Positions 16,812-24,367 of a stretch of DNA of 64,000 nt are shown piece after piece. Origin of the DNA: Micrococcaceae bacterium Sec5.8. Its GTDB lineage: Bacteria; Actinomycetota; Actinomycetes; Actinomycetales; Micrococcaceae. Made by a program: the position numbers and the translations under genes. The notes below the pieces were generated by a model. It was given only the letters and a program-made list of their open reading frames with translations. It had not been told where the DNA came from and searched no databases. Every line of letters starts with the position of its first letter. Position 1 is the first letter of the stretch. The stretch spans positions 682,001 to 746,000 of the forward strand of contig CP143429.1 in NCBI GenBank assembly GCA_039636775.1, given 5' to 3'.

Positions 16812-17825
16812 ATGACCAAGACCCTCCGCGTTGCTGTCATCGGCGCCGGCCGTATGGGCGCAGACCACATCCAGCGGCTCAACACCCGCATCCACGGCGC
16901 TGAAGTTGCCGCGGTCGTCGACGTCGACCTCGGCCGCGCCCAGGCGGCCATCGAAGGCATCCCCGGCGCCGTCGCCCTGGCGGACGCCGACGAGGCCCTC
17001 AACAACGGCGACGTCAACGCCGTCCTGATCGCCACCCCGGGCTTCCTGCACCAGGACATCCTGCTCAAGGCCATCGCCAGGGACATCCCGATCCTCTGCG
17101 AGAAGCCCCTCACCCCGGACGCCGCCTCCGCCTGGAAGATCGTCCAGGCCGAGGAAAACCTGGGCCACCAGCGCATCCAGGTCGGCTTCATGCGCCGCTT
17201 CGACGCCGAATACGCCGCTTTGGGCAACATCATCCGCGCCAACGACCTCGGCGAACTGCTGATGCTGCACCACCAGCACCGCAACCCGGCCACGCCTGAC
17301 GGCTTCACCAACGAGATGCTGATCAACGACTCCGTAGTGCACGAATTCGACGCCGTCCGGTTCTTCACCGGCGAGGAGATCACGTCCGTCCAGGTCCGCC
17401 TGGGCAAGGCCACGAAGAACGCCCCATCTGGCCAGCACGACCCGCAGCACGTGCTGATCGAAACCGAATCCGGTGTCCTGGCCGACGTGGAGATCTTCGT
17501 CAACGCCAAGTTCGGGTACGAGGTGGCCACCCAGGCTTCCTTTGAGAACGGCATCGTCAACATCGGCGGCGACAACGGCCCGTATACCCGCACGTCCGGA
17601 CGCTGGGGCGGGAATGTCACCCCCGGCTTCGAGGAGCGCTTCGGCGCGGCGTACGACGTCGAAATCCAGTCCTGGGTGGACGCCGCCCTCCGCGGCGAAA
17701 TCGGCGGGCCGACGGCCTGGGACGGCTACGCCACCGCCGCCTGCTGCGAGGCCGGCGTCGAGGCGCAGAAGAACGGCGAAAAGGTCGCCGTGAAGCTGAA
17801 CGCCAGGCCCGCCCTGTACCGCTAG
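16812..17825 (+). CDS. iolG: Inositol 2-dehydrogenase, Gfo/Idh/MocA family
   Basis: A 337-residue NAD-dependent oxidoreductase catalysing the first step from myo-inositol to 2-keto-myo-inositol. The Rossmann fingerprint is VAVIGAGRMGADHI, followed by the family EKP motif (CEKPLTPD) with the catalytic Lys, and the substrate-domain segment DSVVHEFDAVRF. Length is typical. ATG 16812 follows AAAGGACCAG. In the same frame beyond the stop lies an open stretch that may be a gene remnant (see 17826-17953). Confidence 0.93.
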   Translation: MTKTLRVAVIGAGRMGADHIQRLNTRIHGAEVAAVVDVDLGRAQAAIEGIPGAVALADADEALNNGDVNAVLIATPGFLHQDILLKAIARDIPILCEKPLTPDAASAWKIVQAEENLGHQRIQVGFMRRFDAEYAALGNIIRANDLGELLMLHHQHRNPATPDGFTNEMLINDSVVHEFDAVRFFTGEEITSVQVRLGKATKNAPSGQHDPQHVLIETESGVLADVEIFVNAKFGYEVATQASFENGIVNIGGDNGPYTRTSGRWGGNVTPGFEERFGAAYDVEIQSWVDAALRGEIGGPTAWDGYATAACCEAGVEAQKNGEKVAVKLNARPALYR

Positions 17826-17953
17826 GAGTGCGGCTCCGGCGGGCCGCTTTCTGCTGCTAACCTGAAAATCGGCGACGGCGACGTCAACTGGGACAAACTC
17901 TTCGGCAGCGACCAGCTGAAGATCAGGTAGCAGCAGATCCAGAAGGTGAACGT
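17826..17953 (+). other. Short intergenic region with possible coding remnant
   Basis: Read in the iolG frame after its stop, this region encodes about 34 residues including NLKIGDGDVNWDKLFG, ending with TAG just before the transporter's ribosome site. It looks protein-like rather than random, but has no start. It may be the tail of a deleted gene. I do not recognise it. Confidence 0.3.
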
Positions 17954-19360
17954 ATGAAGTCGGCGGCAACTCCCCGACAGCGCAAGACGTCCGAAAACCA
18001 CCAGCGGGCTCTGCGCACCGCCACTTTCATCTCCACCCTCGGCGGGTTGCTCTTCGGCTACGACACCGGCGTCATTAACGGCGCCCTGCCGTACATGCAG
18101 GAGGACCTGGGCCTCACGCCGCTCACCGAAGGGCTCGTGACCTCCTCGCTGCTCTTTGGTGCCGCCTTCGGCGCCCTGTTCGGCGGACGCCTCGCGGACC
18201 GCAACGGCCGCCGCAAGATGCTCATGGTGCTGGCCGCCATCTTCCTCATCGGCACGCTGGCCTGCACCTTCGCTCCGACCACGGGAGTGATGATCTCCGC
18301 CCGTTTTGTCCTTGGCCTGGCCGTCGGCGGGGCATCGGTCACCGTGCCGGTGTATCTCGCCGAAATCTCCCCGAGTGCCCGGCGCGGACGGATCGTCACC
18401 CGGAACGAGCTGATGATCGTCACCGGCCAGCTGCTGGCTTTCATCTTCAACGCCTATCTCGGCGCCAGGTTCGGGGAATCCGGCGGGATCTGGCGCTGGA
18501 TGCTCGTGGTCGCCACCCTGCCCGCGATCGCGCTCTGGGTCGGGATGAACGTCATGCCCGAGAGCCCGCGCTGGCTGGCCTCGACGGGCCGCTTCGGTGA
18601 GGCCCTCAGCGTGCTGCAACGGATCCGCTCCCAGTCCGAGGCCCGGGCCGAATTTGAGGAAGTCAAGGCCATGGCCGTGGAGGACTACAAGTCCACGATG
18701 GGTTCCTGGCAGGACATCAGGGTGCCCTGGCTGCGCCACATCTTCGTGGTGGGCTTCGGCCTCGCTGTCATCCAGCAGATCACCGGCGTGAACTCGATCA
18801 TGTACTACGGCAACCAGATCCTCGCCGAGTCCGGCTTCGGCAGGGAGGCCGCGCTGACGGCGAACATCGCCAACGGCGTCATCTCGGTGCTGGCCACGTT
18901 CGTGGGGATCTGGCTGCTGGGCAAGGTGGGCCGGCGCAGGATGCTCATCACCGGCCAGTTCGGTACGACGGCGGCGCTGCTGCTGATCGGGTTCTTCTCG
19001 CTGGTCCTGCCCGAAGGCACTGCCCGCGGCTTCGTGATCTTGTCCCTGACCGTGACGTTCCTGGCGTTCCAGCAGGGCGCGATCTCACCGGTCACCTGGC
19101 TGATGCTCTCGGAGATCTTCCCGCTGAACATCCGGGGCCTCGGGATGGGAACGTCCGCTTTTGTGCTGTGGACGGTGAACTTCCTGGTGGGTTTCGGCTT
19201 CCCGCAGCTCCTCGACGCAATCGGGCTTTCCAACACCTTCTTCGTCTTTGCCGTGCTGGGCGTCGGTGCCATCGCGTTCGCCGCGAAGTACATCCCGGAG
19301 ACCAAGGACAAGAGCCTGGAAGACCTGGAACACCACTTCAAGCAGCTGGCGGCAAAGTAG
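17954..19360 (+). CDS. iolT: Sugar-porter-family MFS transporter, probable myo-inositol permease
   Basis: A 468-residue, 12-TM major facilitator of the sugar porter family. Family hallmarks: TLGGLLFGYDTGVINGALPY in TM1, GRLADRNGRRK between TM2 and TM3, PESPRWLASTGR after TM6, QQITGVNSIMYYG in TM7, GRRRML between TM8 and TM9, and PETKDKSLEDLE at the C terminus. These match proton-coupled inositol transporters such as IolT1/IolT2 of Corynebacterium. The position right after iolG supports inositol as substrate. ATG 17954 has a good AGAAGG site. Confidence 0.9.
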   Translation: MKSAATPRQRKTSENHQRALRTATFISTLGGLLFGYDTGVINGALPYMQEDLGLTPLTEGLVTSSLLFGAAFGALFGGRLADRNGRRKMLMVLAAIFLIGTLACTFAPTTGVMISARFVLGLAVGGASVTVPVYLAEISPSARRGRIVTRNELMIVTGQLLAFIFNAYLGARFGESGGIWRWMLVVATLPAIALWVGMNVMPESPRWLASTGRFGEALSVLQRIRSQSEARAEFEEVKAMAVEDYKSTMGSWQDIRVPWLRHIFVVGFGLAVIQQITGVNSIMYYGNQILAESGFGREAALTANIANGVISVLATFVGIWLLGKVGRRRMLITGQFGTTAALLLIGFFSLVLPEGTARGFVILSLTVTFLAFQQGAISPVTWLMLSEIFPLNIRGLGMGTSAFVLWTVNFLVGFGFPQLLDAIGLSNTFFVFAVLGVGAIAFAAKYIPETKDKSLEDLEHHFKQLAAK

Positions 19361-19377
19361 CCCGGATCTTCCAGCAC

Positions 19378-19415
19378 AAAGCCCCGCCCCGCGATTGAAC
19401 GCGGGACGGGACTTT
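19378..19415. terminator. Terminator at the end of the iol operon
   Basis: Arms AAAGCCCCGCCCCGCG and CGCGGGACGGGACTTT pair with one mismatch around a 6-nt loop, between convergent iolT and the MarR gene. Confidence 0.85.
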
Positions 19416-19443
19416 GCGCTTCATCAGGGCGTCTGGCGTGTTG

Positions 19444-19893
19444 TTACACGGCCGCGTGCAGCTTCGGAAGGGCAGCGACCAGGGGCGACAGTTCCGGCAC
19501 CTCCTGCGCCTCGGCCAGCGCCCGCTCCAGCGTCGCGTCATGGCTGGGCCGGGCCTCCTCCAGCAGCTTGATGCCGCTGGCAGTGAGCTCGGTGTAGATT
19601 CCGCGGCGGTCATCGGCGCACAGGATCCGGGTCAGCAGGCCCCGGTCCTCGAGCCGGTTCACCAGGCGGGTGGTGGCGCTGGCACTCAGCGCCGTGGCGC
19701 GGGCCAACTGCTGCATCCGCATGTGCCAGCCGTCCTGGCGGCTCAGCGCATCCAGCACGGTGTACTCCACGACCGACAGCTGCGCCACAGCCTGCAGCGA
19801 GCGTTCCAGCTCCGCCTCGATCAGTGCGTGCAAGGCCGCCAGGGTCCGCCAGCCTTGCGCCCGGACCTCGACGGCGTCGTCCTTGATGCCCAT
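19444..19893 (-). CDS. MarR-family transcriptional regulator
   Basis: A 149-residue winged-helix protein. The HTH is QLSVVEYTVLDALSRQDG then MRMQQLARATALSASATTRLVNRLEDRGLL, followed by the wing segment CADDRRGIYTELTASGI. ATG 19893 is preceded by AAGGGAAG; a longer frame to 20088 runs through the operator region and is rejected. It is divergent from an MFS exporter gene, with a cluster of AGTTGC/GCAACT boxes between them. The expected role is repression of itself and the exporter, relieved by a ligand. Confidence 0.9.
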   Translation of the reverse strand: MGIKDDAVEVRAQGWRTLAALHALIEAELERSLQAVAQLSVVEYTVLDALSRQDGWHMRMQQLARATALSASATTRLVNRLEDRGLLTRILCADDRRGIYTELTASGIKLLEEARPSHDATLERALAEAQEVPELSPLVAALPKLHAAV

Positions 19894-19957
19894 CAGTTCT
19901 TCCCTTCCGATCGGCCTGCCCCGCCCCGACAAATCCCGGAACACCGACAGCCCACAA

Positions 19958-20017
19958 ATTAGTTGCTTGCGCGGTATAGTTGCTTGTGCAACAATAAATA
20001 ACGCGTCTGCAACTAAT
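19958..20017. promoter_or_regulatory. MarR operator cluster between divergent marR and MFS genes
   Basis: ATTAGTTGC (19958) and GCAACTAAT (20009) are perfect inverted 9-mers. Between them lie ATAGTTGC (19976) and GTTGCTTGTGCAAC, a nested dyad. This arrangement suits a MarR dimer covering both promoters. Confidence 0.6.
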
Positions 20018-20066
20018 AGCTTACGCTTCGCTTTTCTTTCCGTACAGTTTTTGAAGGAGCTCCGCC

Positions 20067-21284
20067 ATGCCAATTGGCCTGATAGCACTCGCCCTCGGCG
20101 GGTTCGGGATCGGACTCACCGAGTTCGTCATCATGGGCCTGCTGCCCGAAGTAGCCGCGGACTTCCAGGTCAGCGAGGCTACGGCGGGCTGGCTCATCTC
20201 CGGTTACGCGCTCGCGGTCGTCGTCGGAGCCCTGCTCCTGACCGCCGCCGTCACCCGCTTCGAGCGCAAGCCGGTGCTGGCCGTGCTGATGGTCCTGTTC
20301 ATCGCGGGCAACCTGGTCTCCGCCGTCGCACCGGACTACGGGCTGATGATGATCGGCCGCATCATCGCGGCGCTCGCGCACGGTGCCTTCTTCGGCATCG
20401 GCGCGGTGGTGGCCGCCAGTATGGTCGCCCCCACCAAAAAGGCCGGCGCGATTGCCATCATGTTCACCGGGCTCACGGCGGCCAATGTCCTGGGTGTTCC
20501 CTTCGGCACGATGCTGGGCCAGGCCGCGGGCTGGCGGTCCACCTTCGGGGCGATCACGGGCATCGGCGTGCTGGCGCTCGTGGGGATCCTGACGCTGGTG
20601 CCCAGGACCGGTGCGGGGGAAGTGGCAACTGGTTCTGCCTCAGGAGGCCTTCGCGGGGAACTCCGCGCGTTCCGGTCCGGCCAGGTCTGGCTCTCCATCC
20701 TGGTCACCATCCTCGGCTACGGCGGCATGTTCGGCGCCTTCACCTACATCGCCTTCACCCTGACGGAGGTCACCGGGTTCTCCGCCTCCACCGTGCCGTG
20801 GCTGCTCATTCTGTTCGGCGTGGGCCTCTTCATCGGCAACACCGTCGGCGGCAAGGCGGCGGACCGGAATGTGGACCGCACCCTCCTCGTGGCGCTCTCC
20901 GTACTGGTGGTGGTCCTCGTGGCCTTCGCCCTCACCGCCGGGAACCAGCCGATGACCATCGCCTCCATGGTCCTGCTGGGTGGCTTCGGCTTCGCCACGG
21001 TCCCCGGGCTGCAGATGCGGGTCATGAAGTACGCCACCACCGCCCCCACCCTGGCCTCCGGCGCCAACATCGGCGCCTTCAATGTGGGCAATGCGCTTGG
21101 CGCGTGGATGGGCGGGGTGACCATCACCGCCGGCCTCGGCTACACCTCGCCCATCTGGGCCGGCGCCGGCATCACCCTGCTGGGCCTGGGGGTCATGGTG
21201 TTCGCGGCAGCCGCCGCGAAGCGTCACGGCGCCGGACGGCCGGCCGACGTCGACAGCGCCGAGCAGGAACTGCAGCCCGCTTAA
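20067..21284 (+). CDS. MFS efflux transporter, DHA1 (AraJ/Cmr-like) type
   Basis: A 405-residue, 12-TM transporter. It begins IALALGGFGIGLTEFVIMGLLPE, the typical DHA1 first helix, with TRFERKPVLAVLM after TM2, GRIIAALAHGAFFGIGA in TM4, and GVPFGTMLGQAAGWRSTF (motif C region) in TM5. Relatives export chloramphenicol, arabinose-like sugars or other small molecules; the substrate here is unknown. Its stop overlaps the iolB stop on the other strand by 4 nt. The MarR/MFS pair separates iolB and the GntR gene from the forward iol genes and may be an insertion in the locus. Confidence 0.88.
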   Translation: MPIGLIALALGGFGIGLTEFVIMGLLPEVAADFQVSEATAGWLISGYALAVVVGALLLTAAVTRFERKPVLAVLMVLFIAGNLVSAVAPDYGLMMIGRIIAALAHGAFFGIGAVVAASMVAPTKKAGAIAIMFTGLTAANVLGVPFGTMLGQAAGWRSTFGAITGIGVLALVGILTLVPRTGAGEVATGSASGGLRGELRAFRSGQVWLSILVTILGYGGMFGAFTYIAFTLTEVTGFSASTVPWLLILFGVGLFIGNTVGGKAADRNVDRTLLVALSVLVVVLVAFALTAGNQPMTIASMVLLGGFGFATVPGLQMRVMKYATTAPTLASGANIGAFNVGNALGAWMGGVTITAGLGYTSPIWAGAGITLLGLGVMVFAAAAAKRHGAGRPADVDSAEQELQPA

Positions 21285-22177
21285 GGGCAGAAAGGCAGCC
21301 GGGGATCCACATCCTGGCCGTCCCAGGTCTGGCGGATCCAGCCGTGGTGCGGGTCGTCGCTGATGAGCCAGTCGCGGACCGGGCCGGGGCCCGCCATCAC
21401 GTTGAGGTAGTACAGGTCGTAGCCCGGGGCCGCCATCGCCGGACCGTGCCAGCCGTAGGGCACCAGCACGACGTCCCCGGTCCGCACCTCCGCGGAGACA
21501 TCGATGGGGCGCTCGTCGGAGGCGTATACACGCTGGTAGCCGATCGCGTCGTCGGATCCCGGCCGGGCCGGAGCCCCGGGGGCGACCCGGGTCTCGAAGT
21601 AGTAGATCTCCTCGAGGCTGGTCTCGCCCTCCTTCTCCTCGTCGTGTTTGTGCGGGGGATAGGAGGACCAGTTGCCGGCCGGCGTCAGGACCTCGCAGAC
21701 GATGAAGCGGTCCGCTTCCAGCGCGGCAGGGGTCCCGAAATTGTGGACCTGGCGGGAGCAGTTGCCGGCCCCGCGCAGCTCGACCGGCGTCTCCGCGGCC
21801 GTGATCAGGCGCGTCGGGTAGGCCGCTTTGGCCGGGGCGGTGGCCACGGCGACGCGTCCGCCGTCGGCCGAATTGATGGTCACGGCCTTGCCGGTCCCCG
21901 TGTAGAGGACGTCGCTGGGGCCGCCGAAGACGCTGTCCCGGCCGGCCAGCCGGTACTCCTCGCCGTCGACCGACACCGTGAAGGACCCGTTGAGCGGGAC
22001 TACGATGCGTTCCTCGTCCGCGGCGGGAAGTTCGACGGCGGCCGCGGGCCGCAGTGTGGCCACCTTCAGCCCGGTGTGGGCCCAGCCCTCCACCTCCAGG
22101 GTGGAATCGGAGGTGCCCAGGGATACGTCCCAGGTGCCTTCGGCGGCGGTGCCGAGCGGATAGACCCAGTTGGCCAT
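21281..22177 (-). CDS. iolB: 5-Deoxy-glucuronate isomerase
   Basis: A 298-residue double cupin enzyme that converts 5-deoxyglucuronate to 5-dehydro-2-deoxygluconate, the IolC substrate. The second cupin carries the metal-binding signature SSYPPHKHDEEKEGETSLEE followed by YYF, then DVVLVPYGWHGP and MAAPGYDLYYLNVMAGP. The full-length N-terminal cupin ends in LYTGTGKAVTI. It lies on the strand opposite the other iol genes and downstream of the GntR regulator, separated by 132 nt. Confidence 0.93.
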   Translation of the reverse strand: MANWVYPLGTAAEGTWDVSLGTSDSTLEVEGWAHTGLKVATLRPAAAVELPAADEERIVVPLNGSFTVSVDGEEYRLAGRDSVFGGPSDVLYTGTGKAVTINSADGGRVAVATAPAKAAYPTRLITAAETPVELRGAGNCSRQVHNFGTPAALEADRFIVCEVLTPAGNWSSYPPHKHDEEKEGETSLEEIYYFETRVAPGAPARPGSDDAIGYQRVYASDERPIDVSAEVRTGDVVLVPYGWHGPAMAAPGYDLYYLNVMAGPGPVRDWLISDDPHHGWIRQTWDGQDVDPRLPFCP

Positions 22178-22309
22178 GAGTTCAGCCCTTTCGTTGTCGC
22201 GACGGGGAAGACGCGGGTGGACGGGGGAGCGGTGCAGAGGGGGACCAGATGTGCAGTGCCGGGGCGCGCAAGGCCCAACGGCATGCGCTGTCGCCTGGCG
22301 CTGGCGGCC

Positions 22310-23065
22310 CTAGCGCTGGACCAGCGTCATTTCGAAGCTGTAGGAATCCGCGCGGTAGACGTGGTGGCCGGTCTCCACCTGGCGCCCGGTGTCGTCCACG
22401 GCCGTGCGCTCCATGGTGACAAGGGCCGAGCCGGGGGTGGTATCCAGCAGGGTCGCCTGGTAGTCGTTGGCGATCATGGCGCCGATCCGCTGTGAGGCGA
22501 GCCGGAAGTTCACGCCGCCGTTGCGGAGGATCGCGTAGAGGCCTTGTGAGCCCAGGAGCGCTTCGTCGATGGGTGTGATGTCGTCGCGGACCCAGTTCTC
22601 CATCAGCGCCAGCGGTTTTCCGCCGACCTTCCGGAGCCGGGTGAAATGGTAGACCTTCGAGCCCGCGGGAATCTGGAGTGCTGCCCGGGTGGCGGCGTCG
22701 GCTTCATCGTGGGAGAAGCTCAACACCTCCGTGGTGGGCTCGCTGCCGTTGTTGCTGAGGTCGTCGAAGAGGCTGGACAGCTCAAGGGGGCGCCGGACCT
22801 GGCTGGAGACGACCTGGGTGCCGACGCCGCGCTTGCGCACGAGCAGTCCGGAGCGGACGAGCTCGTCCATGGCCTTGCGCATGGTGGGGCGGGAGAGGTT
22901 CAGCTGTGCGGCAAGGTCGATCTCGTTGTCGAGACGGCTGCCGGGGGGAAGGATCCCGCCGTGGATCGCGGCCTCGATGCCCTGGACCACCTGGTGGTAG
23001 AGCGGCACCGGTGAGGACCGGTCGATGTTGAGATTAAGATGATTCGCGACTTTCTGCATAACCAC
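22310..23065 (-). CDS. GntR-family (HutC/UTRA) transcriptional regulator, probable iol regulator
   Basis: A 251-residue protein with an N-terminal GntR winged HTH (PLYHQVVQGIEAAIHGGILPPGSRL, NLSRPTMRKAMDELVRSGLLVRKRGVGTQV) and a C-terminal UTRA ligand domain (GSKVYHFTRLRKVGGKPLALMENWV). UTRA domains bind sugar phosphates or similar small effectors. GTG 23065 is preceded by GGGAG at good spacing. Its own promoter region carries the dyad TATGTTC...GGACATA, and related TATGT...ACA boxes precede iolC and the tautomerase pseudogene, so it very likely represses this locus in the absence of an inositol intermediate. Confidence 0.88.
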   Translation of the reverse strand: MVMQKVANHLNLNIDRSSPVPLYHQVVQGIEAAIHGGILPPGSRLDNEIDLAAQLNLSRPTMRKAMDELVRSGLLVRKRGVGTQVVSSQVRRPLELSSLFDDLSNNGSEPTTEVLSFSHDEADAATRAALQIPAGSKVYHFTRLRKVGGKPLALMENWVRDDITPIDEALLGSQGLYAILRNGGVNFRLASQRIGAMIANDYQATLLDTTPGSALVTMERTAVDDTGRQVETGHHVYRADSYSFEMTLVQR

Positions 23066-23131
23066 TTTTGAAGCGCTCCCTTGTGCCCCGGACCCGGGCC
23101 CAAGCAGGGCGGCGGGTCACATTCTCCGGCA

Positions 23132-23153
23132 TATGTTCGCTTGATAGGACATA
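23132..23153. promoter_or_regulatory. Probable autoregulatory GntR operator
   Basis: TATGTTC and GGACATA form an inverted repeat with an 8-nt spacer, upstream of the GntR gene. The outer TATGT/ACATA match the boxes at 11346 and 11722. Confidence 0.5.
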
Positions 23154-23163
23154 CTGCCTAAGT

Positions 23164-23822
23164 TCATACTAGCAGGGCCACTAAGTGCTGGGGAAAGCTG
23201 CGACACACCTCAACGAAGGCGCGGAACGGGGCCAGCCGTTCTCCTGCCGGCAGTTCCAGGGCCTCGGGATGCCACTGCATAGACGCTACCCAGCGCTCCG
23301 GGTCTTCCAGCGCCTCCACCGTCCCGTCCTCGGCTACCGCTGTCATCACGAGCCCAGCGGCCACCCGCGCGACAGCCTGGTGATGGCCGGAGGCAATCTT
23401 GACCGTGACAGCTGGAAGATTGCCGCCGTTTTTATGGCCGCCGGGGCCGTCCCCGCCGTACAGGCCGGCAACCTTGCTTCCGCCCTGCATCTCAACCTCA
23501 TGCCAGGCCCATGGTCCGGCACCGTGCACCGGCGCGGGTCCCCGGTGCGCCGCGGTGCCCGGCGCCATGACCTGGATCAGTGACCCACCATAGAGGACGT
23601 TCAGAAGCTGGTGCCCCGGCAGATTCCGAGGACGGGCAGCCCGGCACCGATCGAGCGCCGCGCAACGGCCAGGTCCAGCTCGTCGTGCGCCCGGCACCGG
23701 GTCCGCGATGTAGCCGAAGAGCTCATTGGCCTTCGCTACCCGCGGATCCGCGTCCGGGGGGCTGCCACGGCGGACGGGGAGACCGATGCGGGGCGGATGC
23801 GGGGGAGGGGCTGGGTCAGCAT
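23164..23822 (-). pseudogene. Class I GATase-like gamma-glutamyl hydrolase (peptidase C26), degraded
   Basis: The conserved sequence is spread over different frames. An N-terminal piece RIGLPVRRG...RVAKANELFGYIAD is followed in another frame by AHDELDLAVARRSIGAGLPV and LGICRG, with the nucleophile Cys. A one-base loss then returns the frame to HQLLNVLYGGSLIQ, and the rest, including the catalytic QWHPEAL near the C terminus, is intact to the TGA. The ATG at 23822 is out of frame with the first piece. About 55-60 residues that normally lie between the N-terminal strand region and the nucleophile region are absent. At least three lesions make this a pseudogene of the PuuD-like family. It lies immediately upstream of the GntR operator region. 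Confidence 0.72.
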
Positions 23823-23850
23823 GGTTTATTCTGCACCAATCCGCCGGCAC

Positions 23851-23856
23851 TAGGAT
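23851..23856 (+). promoter_or_regulatory. -10 box of leaderless promoter for the SRPBCC gene
   Basis: TAGGAT is followed by exactly 6 nt and ATG 23863, with no ribosome site. Confidence 0.65.
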
Positions 23857-23862
23857 TGCCGC

Positions 23863-24357
23863 ATGACCAACAGATATCTCGTGTCCCGCAGCCGCTTCAT
23901 CGCGGCCGCCCCGGAAGCCATCTTTGACGTGCTCGCCAACCCCGCGCTGCACAGCGTGATTGACGGCTCGAACACCGTCAAGGGGGCCCAGCCGCGCGGC
24001 CCTGAGCGGCTGGCCATGGGGGAGAAGTTCGGCATGGAAATGAACATCAAGATGGACTACAAGATCCTCAACACGGTCTGCGAGTTCGAGGAGGGCCGGC
24101 GGATTGCGTGGCGGCACTTCGGCGGCCACATCTGGCGCTACGTGTTGGAACCCGCCTCCGACGCCGCCGGGAAGCCGGGCACCCTGGTCACCGAAGAATG
24201 GGACGCCCGTGAGGTGCGCGCCAGGATCCTGCTGCGCCTGGCCGGCTACCTCCGCCGCCACCCTGCCAGCATTGAGCAGACCCTGGCCAAACTTGACGCT
24301 TACCTGAGCTCTGAAGCCGCCTCGGGCTCCGGCGCCGCCCCGGACCACACGCGCTAG
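23863..24357 (+). CDS. SRPBCC-family (polyketide cyclase/dehydrase-like) protein
   Basis: A 164-residue helix-grip protein. It starts with the strand and helix YLVSRSRFIAAAPEAIFDVLANPALHSVIDGSNTVKGA, has GEKFGMEMNIKMDYKILNTVCEFEEGRRIAWRHFGGHIW in the central sheet, and ends with a long C-terminal helix RHPASIEQTLAKLDAYL. These domains bind lipophilic ligands. No specific ligand can be named. It is transcribed from a leaderless promoter and followed after 10 nt by the LOG-like gene. Confidence 0.85.
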   Translation: MTNRYLVSRSRFIAAAPEAIFDVLANPALHSVIDGSNTVKGAQPRGPERLAMGEKFGMEMNIKMDYKILNTVCEFEEGRRIAWRHFGGHIWRYVLEPASDAAGKPGTLVTEEWDAREVRARILLRLAGYLRRHPASIEQTLAKLDAYLSSEAASGSGAAPDHTR

Positions 24358-24367
24358 GGCCCGACGG

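Noticed and set aside
15866..17620. 584-residue minus-strand ORF opposite iolE and iolG
   Set aside because: Antisense shadow of two well-supported genes, with no family features.
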